A stretch of DNA of 64,000 bases from Piezodorus guildinii (GCA_023052935.1 CM041292.1:204065799-204129798); one strand, 5' to 3'. Positions 11,578-22,046 are shown, counted from the stretch's first letter. Made by a program: numbers and translations. The notes: generated by a model from the letters alone, not told the origin.

Positions 11578-12471
11578 ACTATATATAGTATGGGGAAGTA
11601 TTGCGATCGTGAAGATTTTCGAATTCCAGTTTTCGACGAAAATACACGTTTTAGGGTCCCCTGAGTCCAAATAACCAAGTTCCGCAAGGTCTGTGTGTGT
11701 GTGTGTGTGTGTGAGTATGTGTGGTAACTCCCAGGCGGAAACGGTAAGTCCTGTGTAACTGAAATTTCATATTTAAGACAACTATACGCCCGAGACGTGA
11801 CAAAACCTTTTTCATCAAAATGAGCTTACCAGAAGTTCCACTTTATACTATACATTTTGCACCTTTTTTCGATTTCTCGAAAACGGTTCCGACGATTTTG
11901 ATTAAACTCGCTATATCGATGTAGAATTTAATGGGCTTTAATATCATGTAGTTTCCATTCTAATTAAAATGGATCTGACAGGCTTAAATGCCGATATTTT
12001 ACTTTTTATTTACCTGTAAAGTACCTTTAATTTTGTAGATTTTGTAAAAATAAATATATTATCTTGTCACCACTGATGAAAAACACATAAATATATATGT
12101 TGAACGAATTCGATATCTAACTAAAGGAGAAAACTATAAAAAAATATTTTTTTAATGAATTTTTTTATTTTGAACATAGCAACAGTAATATACACGTATA
12201 ATGTACCGTCGGAAAGCTAAAGATTTTGGAATAAATATTATCTAATGAACAAACTTGTAAAAGTTAATAAAGAGTGATGAAAAGACAATAAATCTGATTA
12301 TTTTAGATGATAATATAATAGATTTTTTAATAAAACACATGTTTCTATAGAAATTTAATTTAATTATTTCATTAATGGTTTTACGTATTTTTATCTATAA
12401 CTGTATTAGAAAATCCTTTCATTGATTTTCAAAATGGAGGTAAGTGAAAGTCGTGTGTTGCCCGCACCAGA
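11578..12471 (-). mobile_element. element H, full-length copy
   Basis: Starts ACTTTCACTTACTATATATA and ends with the reverse of TCTGGTGCGGGCAACACACG. A (GT)n tract lies near 11693-11712, at the place where other copies also carry (GT)n/(CA)n. Noncoding. Confidence 0.85.
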
Positions 12472-12609
12472 TTTTTTTATATTATTTTTTGTAACTTCCT
12501 CGAACATTTTCTTCTTGATTAATACTTACAAAAACCTTGTCTTTAGTAAGTTCTGCTTTAGCATATTTAAATTTTTTTCCCGACATTTACAATTTTTTTT
12601 TTTATCTTT

Positions 12610-13248
12610 TCACGCCAAATGTTGACAATCAGTGAATGCGATGATGAAGGAATGATAGTTGGCGTGGTAGGCATGATGGAGAGAAAATGCCCAGCGGCAC
12701 CTCTTCCTGGCGTGCTTCCTATTACGGATTTAGCTCAGAAGGTCCCTCATCCAACTTCTTTTCAGTCTTCTGCGAGTATTGTCCTGCATGTTATTAGTGG
12801 TCATGTTTCGTATTAGATTGTTATTATGTCCGTGTAAGTTATTGTGAAAACGTCTGTAGAGGGTCCGAATCTGTTCATTGACTGTTGGCATGTGAAGGTC
12901 TGTATGTAAAGTAGTTTTGCTAACGTACCATGGTGAGTTTGTAATAGTTCTGAAAGTTTTGGATTGAAAAATTTGAATTTTGCGTATGTGTGTCTTTTTG
13001 GCAGTCCCGTATATCTGTGAGGCCTAAGTCCAAATGGGCTTCAGTAGGTAAGTGTATGTGTTTAGTTTATTTTGAAGTTTTAATTTTGGACGTCTTGAGA
13101 GTAGTGAGTATAAAAGTTTTAGTCTTTTGTTTAGCGTTATCTGTTTGTTCTTGATGTGTGGGCCCCATGCCATTCTTCTGTCGAATGTCAAGCCCAGATA
13201 TTTTATTGTGTCTGTCTGTGGAATTTGGATATTGTCAAGATATACTGG
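12610..13248 (-). pseudogene. Jockey-like LINE fragment, C-terminal part
   Basis: On the reverse strand, and joined across the S1 insertion, it reads HDWCKLWKIRINQDKS, then YLGLTFDRRMAWGPHIKNK and LLKPIWT, the region after the catalytic core of Jockey-clade reverse transcriptases. Several stops (for example just after LLKPIWT) mark it as dead. The upstream part continues at 13558-13680. Confidence 0.65.
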
Positions 13249-13258
13249 CGGGCAGGTG
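13249..13258. repeat. SINE target duplication, left copy
   Basis: CGGGCAGGTG, repeated at 13548-13557, flanks the S1 copy. Confidence 0.75.
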
Positions 13259-13547
13259 TTGTTTGTTTATTTATTTAACGTCACTTTATGCTACTATGGC
13301 TAATCGGACGATGCTACAGTGGGAGTCCTAAATTTTGCCTATCCAGGTTTTATTAGGATAGGGATCTTTAACGAGTACCTGACATCGCACAGGCTCGGGA
13401 CCACCTTTTAACGTCCCCTCCGAAGGACGGCGTAACTAAGGATTTTTTACTCCCATTAAAAAATCCTAGGACCACTTGCGGGTTTGAACCCGTGACCTTT
13501 GACATGGGAGGCTGTTACGCTAACCACCCAGCTACAAGTGATCCCTA
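13259..13547 (-). mobile_element. SINE S1 inserted in Jockey fragment
   Basis: Complete S1 in reverse: tail (GTTTATTTATTTAACGTC) on the left, tRNA-like head ending AGTGATCCCT on the right, with the B-box core GGGTTTGAACCC. A 10-bp duplication flanks it. Confidence 0.9.
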
Positions 13548-13557
13548 CGGGCAGGTG

Positions 13558-13680
13558 CTATGTCGAAGATTAAAAGTAATATGTTGGGATTTGTCCTGGT
13601 TAATTCGAATTTTCCAAAGTTTGCACCAGTCATGGAATTGTGTAAGGTGGTGTTAACAATTAGTTTTATTTTTAGCAACC
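13558..13680 (-). pseudogene. Jockey-like LINE fragment, upstream part
   Basis: Reverse strand encodes the HDWCKLWKIRINQDKS segment that precedes the YLG motif of the fragment at 12610-13248; the S1 copy separates the two. Confidence 0.6.
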
Positions 13681-13740
13681 TCTTTATTAGTCGGATTTTT
13701 ATAATAATTAATGGTACATTTTTTATATGAAATAATATAG

Positions 13741-14542
13741 ATAAGCTATATATGAAATATATAGTAAGGGAAAGTATTGTGATCGTGAAAATTTTCGAAT
13801 TCCAGTTTTCACCGAAATTACACGTTTTAGGGTCCCCCGAGTCCAAATGACCAAATCCCGCAATAAGATTCGTGTGCGTGTGTATCAGCTAACCAGAAGG
13901 AGCAAAATGTATGAAGGGGCTATACCATGCATTTTGCACCTTTTTACGATTTTCTCAAAAACAGGTTTAATCATTTTTATTAAAATCGCTATATGAATAT
14001 ATAATTTAATGGGCTTTAATATAATGTAAGTTTAATTCTGATTGAAATAGTACGATAGGGCTTATTTGCCGATATTTTAAATTTTCTTCCTCTGAACTAC
14101 CTTTAATTTTGTAAATTCCATAAGATTAACCATATCATCTTAAAGACATTGGTGAAGGACGTTTAAATATATAAGTTGAGCGATATTGATACAAAACTAA
14201 AGGAGAAAAGTGCAAAGATATTTTTTTATGTAATTTTTGTGTTTTTTTTATTCAAGAATAGTAATATAGATGTATAATATACCGTTGGATAGCTACAGAT
14301 TCAAGAAAAAATATTATCTAATACACGGAATTGTTAAGGTTAATGGAGAGTGATGAAAAGCCGATAGAACTGATTGTTGTAGATAAAAATACAATAGATT
14401 ATTTAATAAAACACAAGTTTCTATTAAAATTCAATTTAATTAATTCTATTACGACTTATTTTTATCTCTAAATGTACTTCAAAATTCTTAAATTGATTTT
14501 AACAACGGAGGTAAGTGAAAGTCCTGTGTTGCGCGCACCAGA
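13741..14542 (-). mobile_element. element H, diverged copy
   Basis: Begins inside the hairpin (TATATGAAATATATAGTAAGG) without the terminal ACTTTCAC, and ends with the reverse of TCTGGTGCGCGCAACACAGG. Many substitutions; older than the 46151 copy. Confidence 0.75.
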
Positions 14543-14928
14543 TTTTGTACCTCTTTCAGACATAATGGTTTTGTGACGTTCAAACGTTTCTTTTCTTCTT
14601 CATTTCCAGACCTAGACTATTTTTTCTCGGAACAAATGCCCTTTTACCAAGCTGAGGAAAACACTTCCTGCTAATGACAATAGAGAAGCAACACCTCAAA
14701 GAAAGGAAGCCGTGGAACTAAAGAAGTAATAGTGTCTATACAAGGACCCCAAAATAAACAAAGGTGGTTGTTCTAAACAGCTTCGGGTCCTCTATCGAGG
14801 TCAGTTAGGATAGAGAAAGTTTTAGTGGATTCTTTGAACCGTTTGCAAAACTGTCTGCACCACAATTTCAGTCATTAGGGCAAATAATCATAATGAAAAA
14901 TTAACAATACCACCGAAAATGTTTTTCT
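14543..14928. other. unassigned stretch
   Basis: No gene or known repeat recognised. Confidence 0.4.
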
Positions 14929-14940
14929 AGATTAGGTTCT
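14929..14940. repeat. 12-bp target duplication of Jockey LINE, left copy
   Basis: AGATTAGGTTCT, repeated at 17083-17094 beyond the nested mariner. Confidence 0.85.
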
Positions 14941-15341
14941 TCAACCGCAGATTCGGCCAGTTATACAGACTACTAAACAGAAAATCGCATCTTACAGTTG
15001 ACAACAAATTACTAATATACAAGACAGTACTGAAACCTATATGGACCTACGGACTTGAACTGTGGGGGACAGCTAAACATTCTAACATCAAAAGCATTCA
15101 ATCCTTACAATCCAAAGTCCTCCGAACAATAGTTAATGCTCCTTATCACGTTACCAACTGTACCCTACACCATGACCTTAATATTCCGTTTGTTTTAGAC
15201 CTGGTACCATCCAAATTCTCCAAATTTCATCAGAACCTTACTCATCATCCTAACCCACTAGCACAATCCCTATCCAGCACCACCCATCCTTACAATCCTC
15301 CTCGAAGATTGAAACGGCAGTGGCCGCGAGACGTGTTGTAA
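14940..15341 (+). CDS. Jockey-like LINE ORF2, C-terminal remnant
   Basis: Open frame of 134 codons without a start of its own, ending in TAA at 15339-15341. It reads YRLLNRKSHLTVDNKLLIYK, then LKPIWTYGLELWGTA, and near the end PPRRLKRQWPRDVL. This is the region downstream of the reverse transcriptase palm in Jockey-clade elements (the KPIWTYG.QLWG signature is diagnostic). The catalytic part is missing through 5' truncation, so it cannot work. A close relative lies at 20160-20985 on the other strand. Confidence 0.85.
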   Translation, partial: FNRRFGQLYRLLNRKSHLTVDNKLLIYKTVLKPIWTYGLELWGTAKHSNIKSIQSLQSKVLRTIVNAPYHVTNCTLHHDLNIPFVLDLVPSKFSKFHQNLTHHPNPLAQSLSSTTHPYNPPRRLKRQWPRDVL

Positions 15342-15658
15342 ACATGTAAATTGGAGTTCTGACACAGGTCAGATCCTCCACTCATGTACGGTATGTTTGT
15401 GGCTACAGCGCCCTCACTCGGCCTCCACTGGCTCATACCAGTGACGCGGCCGAATTAGAGACGCTGGGATCTCTTGGATTCCGCTTTTTTCTCCATAAGT
15501 GGAGGGAAAAGCGCGTGCTGGGGTCCCTTTAGCAGTTTTATATATTGTATATAGTTATGATTGTTTGTATGATGTTTATTTATTTGCCTACTTTTTATTT
15601 ATCTCAATTATAGATTGTTGTTTTTTTTTTGTTTTTTTTTTTTATTTTATTGTATATA

Positions 15659-15660
15659 TA
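15659..15660. repeat. TA target site, left of mariner copy 1
   Basis: TA dinucleotide at both ends (also 16947-16948), as expected for Tc1/mariner insertion. Confidence 0.85.
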
Positions 15661-16946
15661 TCGGGCTGATGCGAAATTAATGCAGGTTTCCTCTATTGCA
15701 ATATCTTAATTCCAATTGTGTAAACAAAGCTAATCCTAACATTGATCATTATTATACCAAAACAAACCTTATCTAATACCCTCTCTTTCACCATGAATTT
15801 GTTTACTAAAATCGTTTTGTTCAGTGTGTTCAAAGGTCTTGAATCGAAAATGTCAAAGTGCGATTTTCGTCAAATTTATTTTTACGAATTTAAATTAGGG
15901 CGCAGCGCTGCGCAAACGGCTCGTAATATTAATGAAGTGTGGGGTCAGGGGGCTATTAATGAGTGCACGGTGCAGCGTTGGTTCCAGAAGTTTCGCAGAG
16001 GAGATTTCGACCTCGAAGACAAGGAAGGTCGAGGCCGTCATCTTGCTCTGGACAACGACCAGCTGAGGTCAAAAGTGGAAGAAGACCCAACCAAAACCAC
16101 ACGAGAAATGGCGGCGGAACTCGGTGTGAACCAATCCACAGTTGTACGCCACTTGGAAGCAATTGGTAAGGTAAAAAAGTTGGCCAAGTGGGTGCCACAC
16201 CAATTAAACGACCACCAAAAAAATCGCCGCTTTGAAATCTGCTCCATGCTTGTGACACGCAATAAAAATGATCCATTTCTCGATCGCATTGTGACGTGCG
16301 ATGAAAAATGGATCTTATACGACAACAGAAGGCGTTCTAGCCAATGGCTGGGCAAAGATGAACAACCAAAACCTTTCCCGAAGTCCAACCTGCACCCAAA
16401 AAAGGTTATGGTCACAGTTTGGTGGTATAATGCTGGTGTCATTCACTACAGCTTTCTCAATCGAGGTGAGACTATAACTGCTGACAAGTACTGTCAAGAA
16501 ATTGACAGCATGAATCAAAAATTGCAACGTCTTTGCCCAGCATTGATGAATCGGAAGGGGCCGATCCTGCTCCACGATAACGCCAGACCACACGTTGCAC
16601 AACCAACGCTTCGACGACTGCACGAGTTGGGCTACGAAGTTCTCCAACATCCGCCTTATTCACCTGACCTCTCTCCTACAGACTTCCACTTTTTCAGGCA
16701 TCTGGACAACTTTTTGAGGGAGAAAAATTTTCAAAACCAGGACGACATTGAAAATTCTTTTCGTGATTTCATTGAGTCCAGGGATTCGGATTTTTTTTCT
16801 GGTGGAATAAGAAAGCTTGTTGAACGTTGGCAAAAGTGCATTGATTCAGATGGAAATTATTTTTATTAAATATATATGGTTAAAGTAAAGATATGGCGTA
16901 TTTACAATACCTACTAAAAACCTGCATTAATTTTGCATCAACCCAA
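15661..16946 (+). mobile_element. mariner (cecropia-type), complete copy 1
   Basis: A 1286-bp element bounded by TA. Left terminal repeat starts TCGGGCTGATGCGAAATTAA; right terminal repeat, read inward, starts TTGGGTTGATGCAAAATTAA. They differ at three positions. It encodes an uninterrupted transposase and is inserted in the 3' UTR of a Jockey LINE, so it is the younger of the two. Confidence 0.95.
15850..16869 (+). CDS. mariner transposase, intact, 339 aa
   Basis: Cuts and joins mariner DNA ends at TA sites. The N-terminal half has two helix-turn-helix regions (about residues 5-50 and 65-110) that bind the terminal repeats, followed by the linker motif WVPHQL (114-119). The catalytic domain has the DD34D triad: D151 in TCDEKWILYDN, D243 in HDNARPHVA, D278 in PYSPDLSPTD. 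Length fits the family (about 340-350 aa). The sequence resembles the cecropia subfamily that includes the ancestor of human SETMAR. I chose MSKCDFRQIYF as the start because it lines up with family N-termini; the frame is open 36 codons further up. No stops or frameshifts, so it may be functional. The last residue is Y where the other copies have D. Confidence 0.95.
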   Translation: MSKCDFRQIYFYEFKLGRSAAQTARNINEVWGQGAINECTVQRWFQKFRRGDFDLEDKEGRGRHLALDNDQLRSKVEEDPTKTTREMAAELGVNQSTVVRHLEAIGKVKKLAKWVPHQLNDHQKNRRFEICSMLVTRNKNDPFLDRIVTCDEKWILYDNRRRSSQWLGKDEQPKPFPKSNLHPKKVMVTVWWYNAGVIHYSFLNRGETITADKYCQEIDSMNQKLQRLCPALMNRKGPILLHDNARPHVAQPTLRRLHELGYEVLQHPPYSPDLSPTDFHFFRHLDNFLREKNFQNQDDIENSFRDFIESRDSDFFSGGIRKLVERWQKCIDSDGNYFY

Positions 16947-16948
16947 TA
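16947..16948. repeat. TA target site, right of mariner copy 1
   Basis: See 15659-15660. Confidence 0.85.
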
Positions 16949-17082
16949 TATGAATTTATTTATTTTCTATTTTATGTAATTTGACTATTATTATCATTTT
17001 CTGTATATATAGTATGAATGTGGTCTCATATCAATATTATTATTGTTCATTTTGTAACAAATTGTAATATATCTCAATAAAA

Positions 17083-17094
17083 AGATTAGGTTCT
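17083..17094. repeat. 12-bp target duplication of Jockey LINE, right copy
   Basis: AGATTAGGTTCT; pairs with 14929-14940. Confidence 0.85.
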
Positions 17095-17263
17095 AACTGG
17101 GCTGAGGAAGACAATCATTGGTTGGGATATTAAAGTTGCATTACATCTATGAGTGTAGACCAATTAATCGATGAATAATATCAACAGAAAAGACTGATGT
17201 AGTAATTGTAACAAAAACCTTTATCATCTAATAGTTATTAATTTTTATTTAAACTTACCTTTA

Positions 17264-17541
17264 GCGCTAGTCTGCTGTGCTCCGAGTCCTGGGTTCGAAT
17301 CCCGGCTATGGCAGAATATTATTTATTCTGTTAATTCAGTTGGGGGGCGACCCTAGGGTATGGAGACCCTCCTGGGGCAGACTCAGCCTCTATAAAGTGG
17401 GTACCCAAAATAATTGGGGACAAACCTGGCGGCTGAGCGCGATTATTCACCTCATTGCACTGTCGTTGGCCCAGAAACAGTACGAATCTCTATATGTACT
17501 GAGCCCAAGACCCTTCATGGGTTGTAGTGGTACAGTTTTTT
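17264..17541 (+). mobile_element. SINE S2, 5'-truncated
   Basis: Begins inside the tRNA-like head (GCTGTGCTCCGAGTCCTGGG), keeps the B box GGTTCGAATCC, and runs through CCCTAGGGTATGGAGACCCT to CATGGGTTGTAGTGGTACAG and a T-run. It lacks the A-box part present at 42669. Confidence 0.85.
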
Positions 17542-17544
17542 TAA

Positions 17545-17600
17545 ATTTTAATCTTACCTATATATAGTAAGGAAGAATATTGCGATCGTGATAATTAGGG
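17545..17600 (-). mobile_element. element H end fragment
   Basis: TACCTATATATAGTAAGG then ATATTGCGATCGTGA: only the hairpin end of element H, truncated after about 55 bp. Confidence 0.65.
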
Positions 17601-17604
17601 TTTG

Positions 17605-17700
17605 TCGGTTTTTGAGAACCGGTTTAAAGAAACGGTTTTTTTGGAGAACACAATGAACTACGAAAACCGGTTTTTTTGTAGAAAATATCGGTTTTCAATG
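17605..17700. repeat. irregular CGGTTTTT repeats
   Basis: Several spaced copies of CCGGTTT or CGGTTTTTT in both orientations within about 95 bp. Function unknown; could be the terminal part of an unnamed repeat. Confidence 0.5.
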
Positions 17701-17722
17701 TATAAATAACTCTTTAAAAAAA

Positions 17723-17723
17723 A

Positions 17724-17781
<58 letters not shown>
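17723..17781. repeat. (AT)n microsatellite
   Basis: About 25 or more AT units. Confidence 0.95.
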
Positions 17782-17785
<4 letters not shown>

Positions 17786-18058
17786 TTAATAAGTAAGCTG
17801 TAATCAAGTCATCAAAAAATAATTCCTTATATTAATATAGAGGTATGATAAACCGTTGGAAATCGAATGATTTAAGCAAAGTTAATATGTTATAAAGTAA
17901 GTCTTACAAATTCATAGAAAATTCTTATAAGCGCATAAAATTATGAACATATGCTATTTGTAATTTTATGATGAGAGAGGTTATCAATATCAGTGTTTCC
18001 AACGTACAGTATTGAACAGGTTATACTCTTCCATACAGTGCTAAAGACTTTAGTAAAA

Positions 18059-18399
18059 AATCTGGTGCGCGCAACACACGACTTTCACTTAATTCCGTTG
18101 TTAAAATCAATTCAAGTATTTTTAAATATATTCAAAGATTTCGGTTGAGCACGATTAAGGCCTACTCATCTCATTGCACGGACGTTGACCTAGAAACAGT
18201 ACGAATCTCTATATGAGCCCAAGACCCTTCATGGATTGTAGTGGTACAGGTTCTTAAAGATACAAATAAATGATTAAATAATCGATAATTTTGAATTTAA
18301 ATATTTTTATCTACAATAATCCGTTAGTTTTATCGGCTTTTCATCACTCTCCATTAACCTTTACAATTCCGTGTATAAGATAATATTTTTTCTAAAAAG
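18059..18399 (+). mobile_element. element H, 5' part, with SINE fragment inside
   Basis: Starts TCTGGTGCGCGCAACACACG and continues to TTTTTCTAAAAAG, where an RTE 3' fragment begins. An S2 tail piece (18147-18255) interrupts it. Confidence 0.75.
18147..18255 (+). mobile_element. SINE S2, 3' fragment
   Basis: Contains TGAGCACGATTAAGGCC, CTCATTGCACGGACGTTG and CAAGACCCTTCATGGATTGT, the 3' third of S2, without the tRNA head. Confidence 0.75.
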
Positions 18400-18532
18400 T
18401 AGGCCGAAGCGTCGATGGGAGGATTGCGTTAAGGCTGATCTCGAGGGCTTGGGCTTGAACGGTAAACATCGGAGGAGTCTGTGTAGGCGGAGTTTGGTGG
18501 TATCGGCATCGAACCTTCGGGTTCGCTAAGAA

Positions 18533-18568
<36 letters not shown>
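18400..18568 (+). mobile_element. RTE-like LINE, 3' end fragment
   Basis: Matches the last 120 bp of the complete RTE at 59578-62827 (GTAGGCCGAAGCGTCGATGG through ACCTTCGGGTTCG) and ends in (ATT)n. Strongly 5'-truncated, as usual for target-primed reverse transcription. Confidence 0.85.
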
Positions 18569-18569
<1 letters not shown>

Positions 18570-18628
18570 AGTGCACTTTTAGTTACGATGAACTCATAAT
18601 CATAAAATTATTTAAATATGAATAATAC

Positions 18629-18641
18629 CTCATTTAAATTG
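18629..18641. repeat. SINE target duplication, left copy
   Basis: CTCATTTAAATTG, repeated at 18927-18939. Confidence 0.8.
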
Positions 18642-18926
18642 TTATTTATTTATTTAACGTCACTTTATGCTACTATGGCTAATGAGACGATGCTACAGAG
18701 GGAGTCCTAAATTTTGCCTATCCAGGTTTTATTAGGATAGGAATCTTTAACGAGTACCTGACGACATCGCACAGGCTCGGGACCACCTTTTAACGTCCCC
18801 TCCGAAGGACGGCGTAACAAAGGATTTTTTACTCCCATTAAAAAATCCTAGGATCACCTGCGGGTTTGAACCCGTGACCTTTAGCATGGGAGGCTGTTAC
18901 GCTAGCCACCCAGCTACAAGTGATCC
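18642..18926 (-). mobile_element. SINE S1, complete
   Basis: Tail on the left, tRNA-like head on the right, B-box core GGGTTTGAACCC, flanked by a 13-bp duplication. Confidence 0.9.
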
Positions 18927-18939
18927 CTCATTTAAATTG

Positions 18940-19223
18940 CACCTGGGCAAATCAAGGGCGGGTCGCTAGTTAAATACATTTTAATTAATGGTTTTTAAGG
19001 AAAGGACTTAGTCGTTATGAAAATTAAAATAGCAATACAAAGTCGCATTTTAATGACATAGTTTCTGTTTTAACGTTTCATTTTTAATGTAGACTCTTCA
19101 CGAACGGAACTTTGTTATATGGAATCATATAACTCCTAGTTCTATTGAAACCTCGGATTCAAAAATTTCCGGGATAGCAACAATATATTTTCACAAATAT
19201 AACTAAATGGAACACAAAGACAA
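18940..19223. other. unassigned stretch
   Basis: Nothing recognised. Confidence 0.4.
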
Positions 19224-19455
19224 TTTTTTTTTTTTTTTTAAAATTCTTTTATTGGTATTTACAACTGTACACAGTACAACAAGTAAATGAGCTATTTACA
19301 GAACATTGGCTTGGAAAAGTCTTGAGAAGAATCTACCCACTTCAGAGTTTATTTGGTAAGCAGGTCTCGAGGCCACCGTCTTTTCAGACGCCTCGGAGGA
19401 TTATCGGGAATAGATGCCGATGAGAGGATACGGACAAGCGGGTTTGTATGGGCTG
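19224..19455 (-). mobile_element. Jockey-like LINE 3' end with poly(A)
   Basis: A T-run at 19229-19241 is the reversed poly(A). Beyond it lie a 3' UTR and a reading PPRRLKRRWPRDLL on the reverse strand, the conserved Jockey C-terminus also seen at 15300 and 40660. Same subfamily as 40487-42215. Confidence 0.7.
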
Positions 19456-19574
19456 GTAATTTGAAGACAATTTTAAATGAAAATTGTGAAGTCCTAGTTA
19501 ATATTAAAAAGAATAACTTTTCTCAAGAATGTCAACTTCAATTTGATATGATAATACCAATATTAAGTTCTCAT

Positions 19575-19757
19575 TTACAGACTAACTTCACCCAGAGACC
19601 ACGAATAGAAGAACCCCCTTCCTGAGTCGTATTCTTTCAAGAAATATTGAGGAGCAGAGAGTTGTTTGAGATGGAGAGCCAGTGTATGAGCCTGTCTCGC
19701 GCAACCACAAGGGCTATCCGTATGAATAGTTGATGTAAAGGATTTCCGACCTTCCAT
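19575..19757 (-). pseudogene. possible LINE C-terminal zinc-knuckle remnant
   Basis: A 60-codon open frame on the reverse strand contains PCGCARQAHTLALHLKQ, faintly like the C-x-C...H...C tail of many non-LTR reverse transcriptases, but the last cysteine is missing. 19456-19574 and 19758-19944 hold nothing else I can name. Confidence 0.3.
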
Positions 19758-19944
19758 ACAGCTCGGGGGGAAATTTAAACTTGAAATATCGGGAAAAAAC
19801 CTTCAGGCAGGCGATCCATGAAAAGTGGAAAAATAAACTTAAATTCACAGTTGCAATCTTGTAAATATATCAACAAGGAATAAACAATTAGGTATTATAT
19901 AATCCACCTTCACACCAGAATAAATACAATTTTGTTTAAATCAA

Positions 19945-20985
19945 CAACGATTTTATTGAGTAAAATTACAATCTGTCCCAATTTGGACATCAATAGTAGT
20001 GGTGAAAGATATAATACATACTACATTCATACAATATTTACACAGCATAAAATTACAATAAAATATATACACAATAATGAATCAATACAACAAAGTAAAT
20101 AAATCACTTATACCTATATACACATACACACACTCATACATACATCACATTGAGTGGAGAATCTAGCCAGTGCTAAAACTCCAATTATTTACAAAAGGTC
20201 GCGGCGCCACTGCCGTTTCAACCTTCTAGGTGGATTGTATGGATGAGTGGAGCTGGATAGGGATTAAGTTAGAGGATTAGGATGATGAATGAGATTCGGA
20301 TGGAATATTTGGATGGAATTAGGCCTGAAATAAATGGAACATTAAGGTCGTGGTGCAAGGTATAGTTGGAGACATAATAAGGAGCATTTACAATTATTCG
20401 CAGGACTTTGGATTGAAATGATTGAATGCGTTTGATGTTAGAACGTTTAGCTGTCCCCCACAGTTCAAGTCCGTAGGTCCAGATGGGCTTCAATATTGTC
20501 TTGTAGATTAATAATTTGTTGTCAACTGTAAGTTCAGATTTTCTGTTGAGTAGTCGGTATAACTAAAGTCTTGTATGTGGGTTCCATGACAATCTTTTGT
20601 CTAATAGTAAGCCAAGATACCGGACTGTATTTGAGAGAGGAATTGGTAATGAGATGAAATAAACTGGCGGACAGGATTTTCGTCTAAGAGTAAAGGTTAT
20701 GTGTTTACATTTGGCTTCGTTCACCTTTACACGCCAGTTATTACACCAGTGTTCGATAAGGAAAAGGTGTTTCTGAAGGTTTAAGGATGCTGTTTAAGGA
20801 TTGAAACTAGATGATAGGATGGCGGTGTCGTCTGTAAAAGTTGCCAGAAAGGTATCAGGATGTGTAGGAATATCAGCAGTGTAAAGGATGTAGAGGACGG
20901 GTCCCAATACGCTGCCTTGAGGAACACCGGCCTCAACGGGATAAAGGTTAGAAAAAAATACAATTTTAAAATCCAATATAAATTT
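19945..20985 (-). pseudogene. 5'-truncated Jockey-like LINE with reverse transcriptase part
   Basis: On the reverse strand, in order: [28 protein letters not shown] (the YADD/FADD box, with T for A), a segment ending CPPVYF, VRYLGLLLDKRLSWNPHTRL, LKPIWTYGLELWGTAKRSNI and a C-terminal piece. These are motifs B through E of the Jockey-clade palm and thumb. Frameshifts and stops break it into short frames, and the endonuclease and most of the fingers are missing. 3' UTR runs left to CAATAAAAT near 19945. Confidence 0.8.
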
Positions 20986-21027
20986 TTACTTTCACTTAGC
21001 TTTATATGAAACATATAGAGTAGGGGA

Positions 21028-21058
<31 letters not shown>

Positions 21059-21756
21059 GTAAGTGTGTGTGTGTGTGTGTGTGGTAAGTGTGTGTGTGTG
21101 TGTGTGTGGTAAGTGTGGCGCAAAAACTAAAAGCCGTACGAAACCGAAATTGGATATTTAAGACTACTTTACTCCCGAGATGTTACAGCAACATTTTCAT
21201 CAAAATCAGCTAACCGGAAGAGAAGAGGCACTTTATACCATGCATTTTGCACCTTTTTACGACTTCCTCAAAAACAACTCAAACGATTTTGATTAAACTC
21301 GCTATATTGATGTAAAATTTAATGAGCTTTAATATCATGTAGGTTTCATTGTGATTGAAATAGTCTGACAGTAGTTAAATGACGATATTTTCAAATTACC
21401 TTTTGTACGTTCCTAAAAATTAACCATTTTCTTTTGTTAGCATTGATAAAAACGGTTGGATATACAAGATGGAAGGATTTAATAACCTGCTGAAGGAGAA
21501 AACAGCGAACATATTTTTTAGGAAATAAACAATTTTTTCTTTATATATAATTTTAAAATACTGTTGTAAAGCTTAATATTTTTGAAAAAAATGTTATCTT
21601 ATGTACAAAGTTGTATAACAAATTGGAGAATGTTGAAAAGCTGATACAAATAAGTGTTTGTTGTGAATCATTTATCCTTGTTAACATATTGACAGATGAG
21701 CAATTGTATAACGGGATTGCGAAACTGTAAACGTTTCTTTCGTATATTTTAATTGA
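20986..21756 (-). mobile_element. element H, diverged copy with long (GT)n
   Basis: Starts TACTTTCACTTAGCTTTATA with the ATATGAAACATATAG hairpin variant. At 21029-21110 it has three (GT)n blocks separated by GGTAAGT. It then continues with the usual middle (TGCATTTTGCACC). The 5' terminus is not found; an S1 copy interrupts the right part. Confidence 0.7.
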
Positions 21757-22046
21757 TGTTTGTTTGTTTATTTATTTAACGTCACTTTATGCTACTCTGG
21801 CTAATCGGACGATGCTACAGTGGGAGTCCTAAATTTTGCCTATCCAGGTTTTATTAGGATAGGGATCTTTAACGAGTACCTGACATCGGACGGCATAACT
21901 AAGGATTTTTTTACTCCCCTCCGAAGGACGGCGTAACTAAGGATTTTTTACTCCCATTAAAAAATCCTAGGACCACCTGCGGGTTTGAACCCGTGACCTT
22001 TAGCATGGGAGGCTGTTACGCTAGCCACCCAGCTACAAGTGATCCC
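21757..22046 (-). mobile_element. SINE S1 with internal duplication
   Basis: Complete head and tail, but it carries a second partial copy of the GACGGC.TAACTAAGGATTTT block and lacks CACAGGCTCGGGACC. Flanks ATATTTTAATTGA and ATATTATAATTGA match with one mismatch, a probable old duplication. Confidence 0.85.

Larger units (their letters stand above)
14941..17082 (+). mobile_element. 5'-truncated Jockey-like LINE with nested mariner
   Basis: The LINE consists of a C-terminal coding part (14940-15341), a 3' UTR, and a 3' end CTCAATAAAA next to the duplication at 17083. The mariner at 15661-16946 sits inside the 3' UTR. AGATTAGGTTCT on both sides proves that everything between arrived as one LINE insertion later hit by the mariner. 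The 3' UTR ends in AATAAA-like sequence rather than a long poly(A). Confidence 0.85.

Noticed and set aside
13532..13846. 104-codon reverse frame
   Set aside because: Composed of element H end sequence and Jockey remnant; starts inside the H repeat (MDSGDPK recurs in other H copies).
15956..16663. Long frames opposite the mariner transposase
   Set aside because: Shadows of a strongly biased real gene; they lack motifs and recur only where the transposase is present.
17277..17330. tRNA gene at GGTTCGAATCCCGG
   Set aside because: Part of SINE S2; the acceptor stem and full cloverleaf are missing and the sequence continues into the SINE body.
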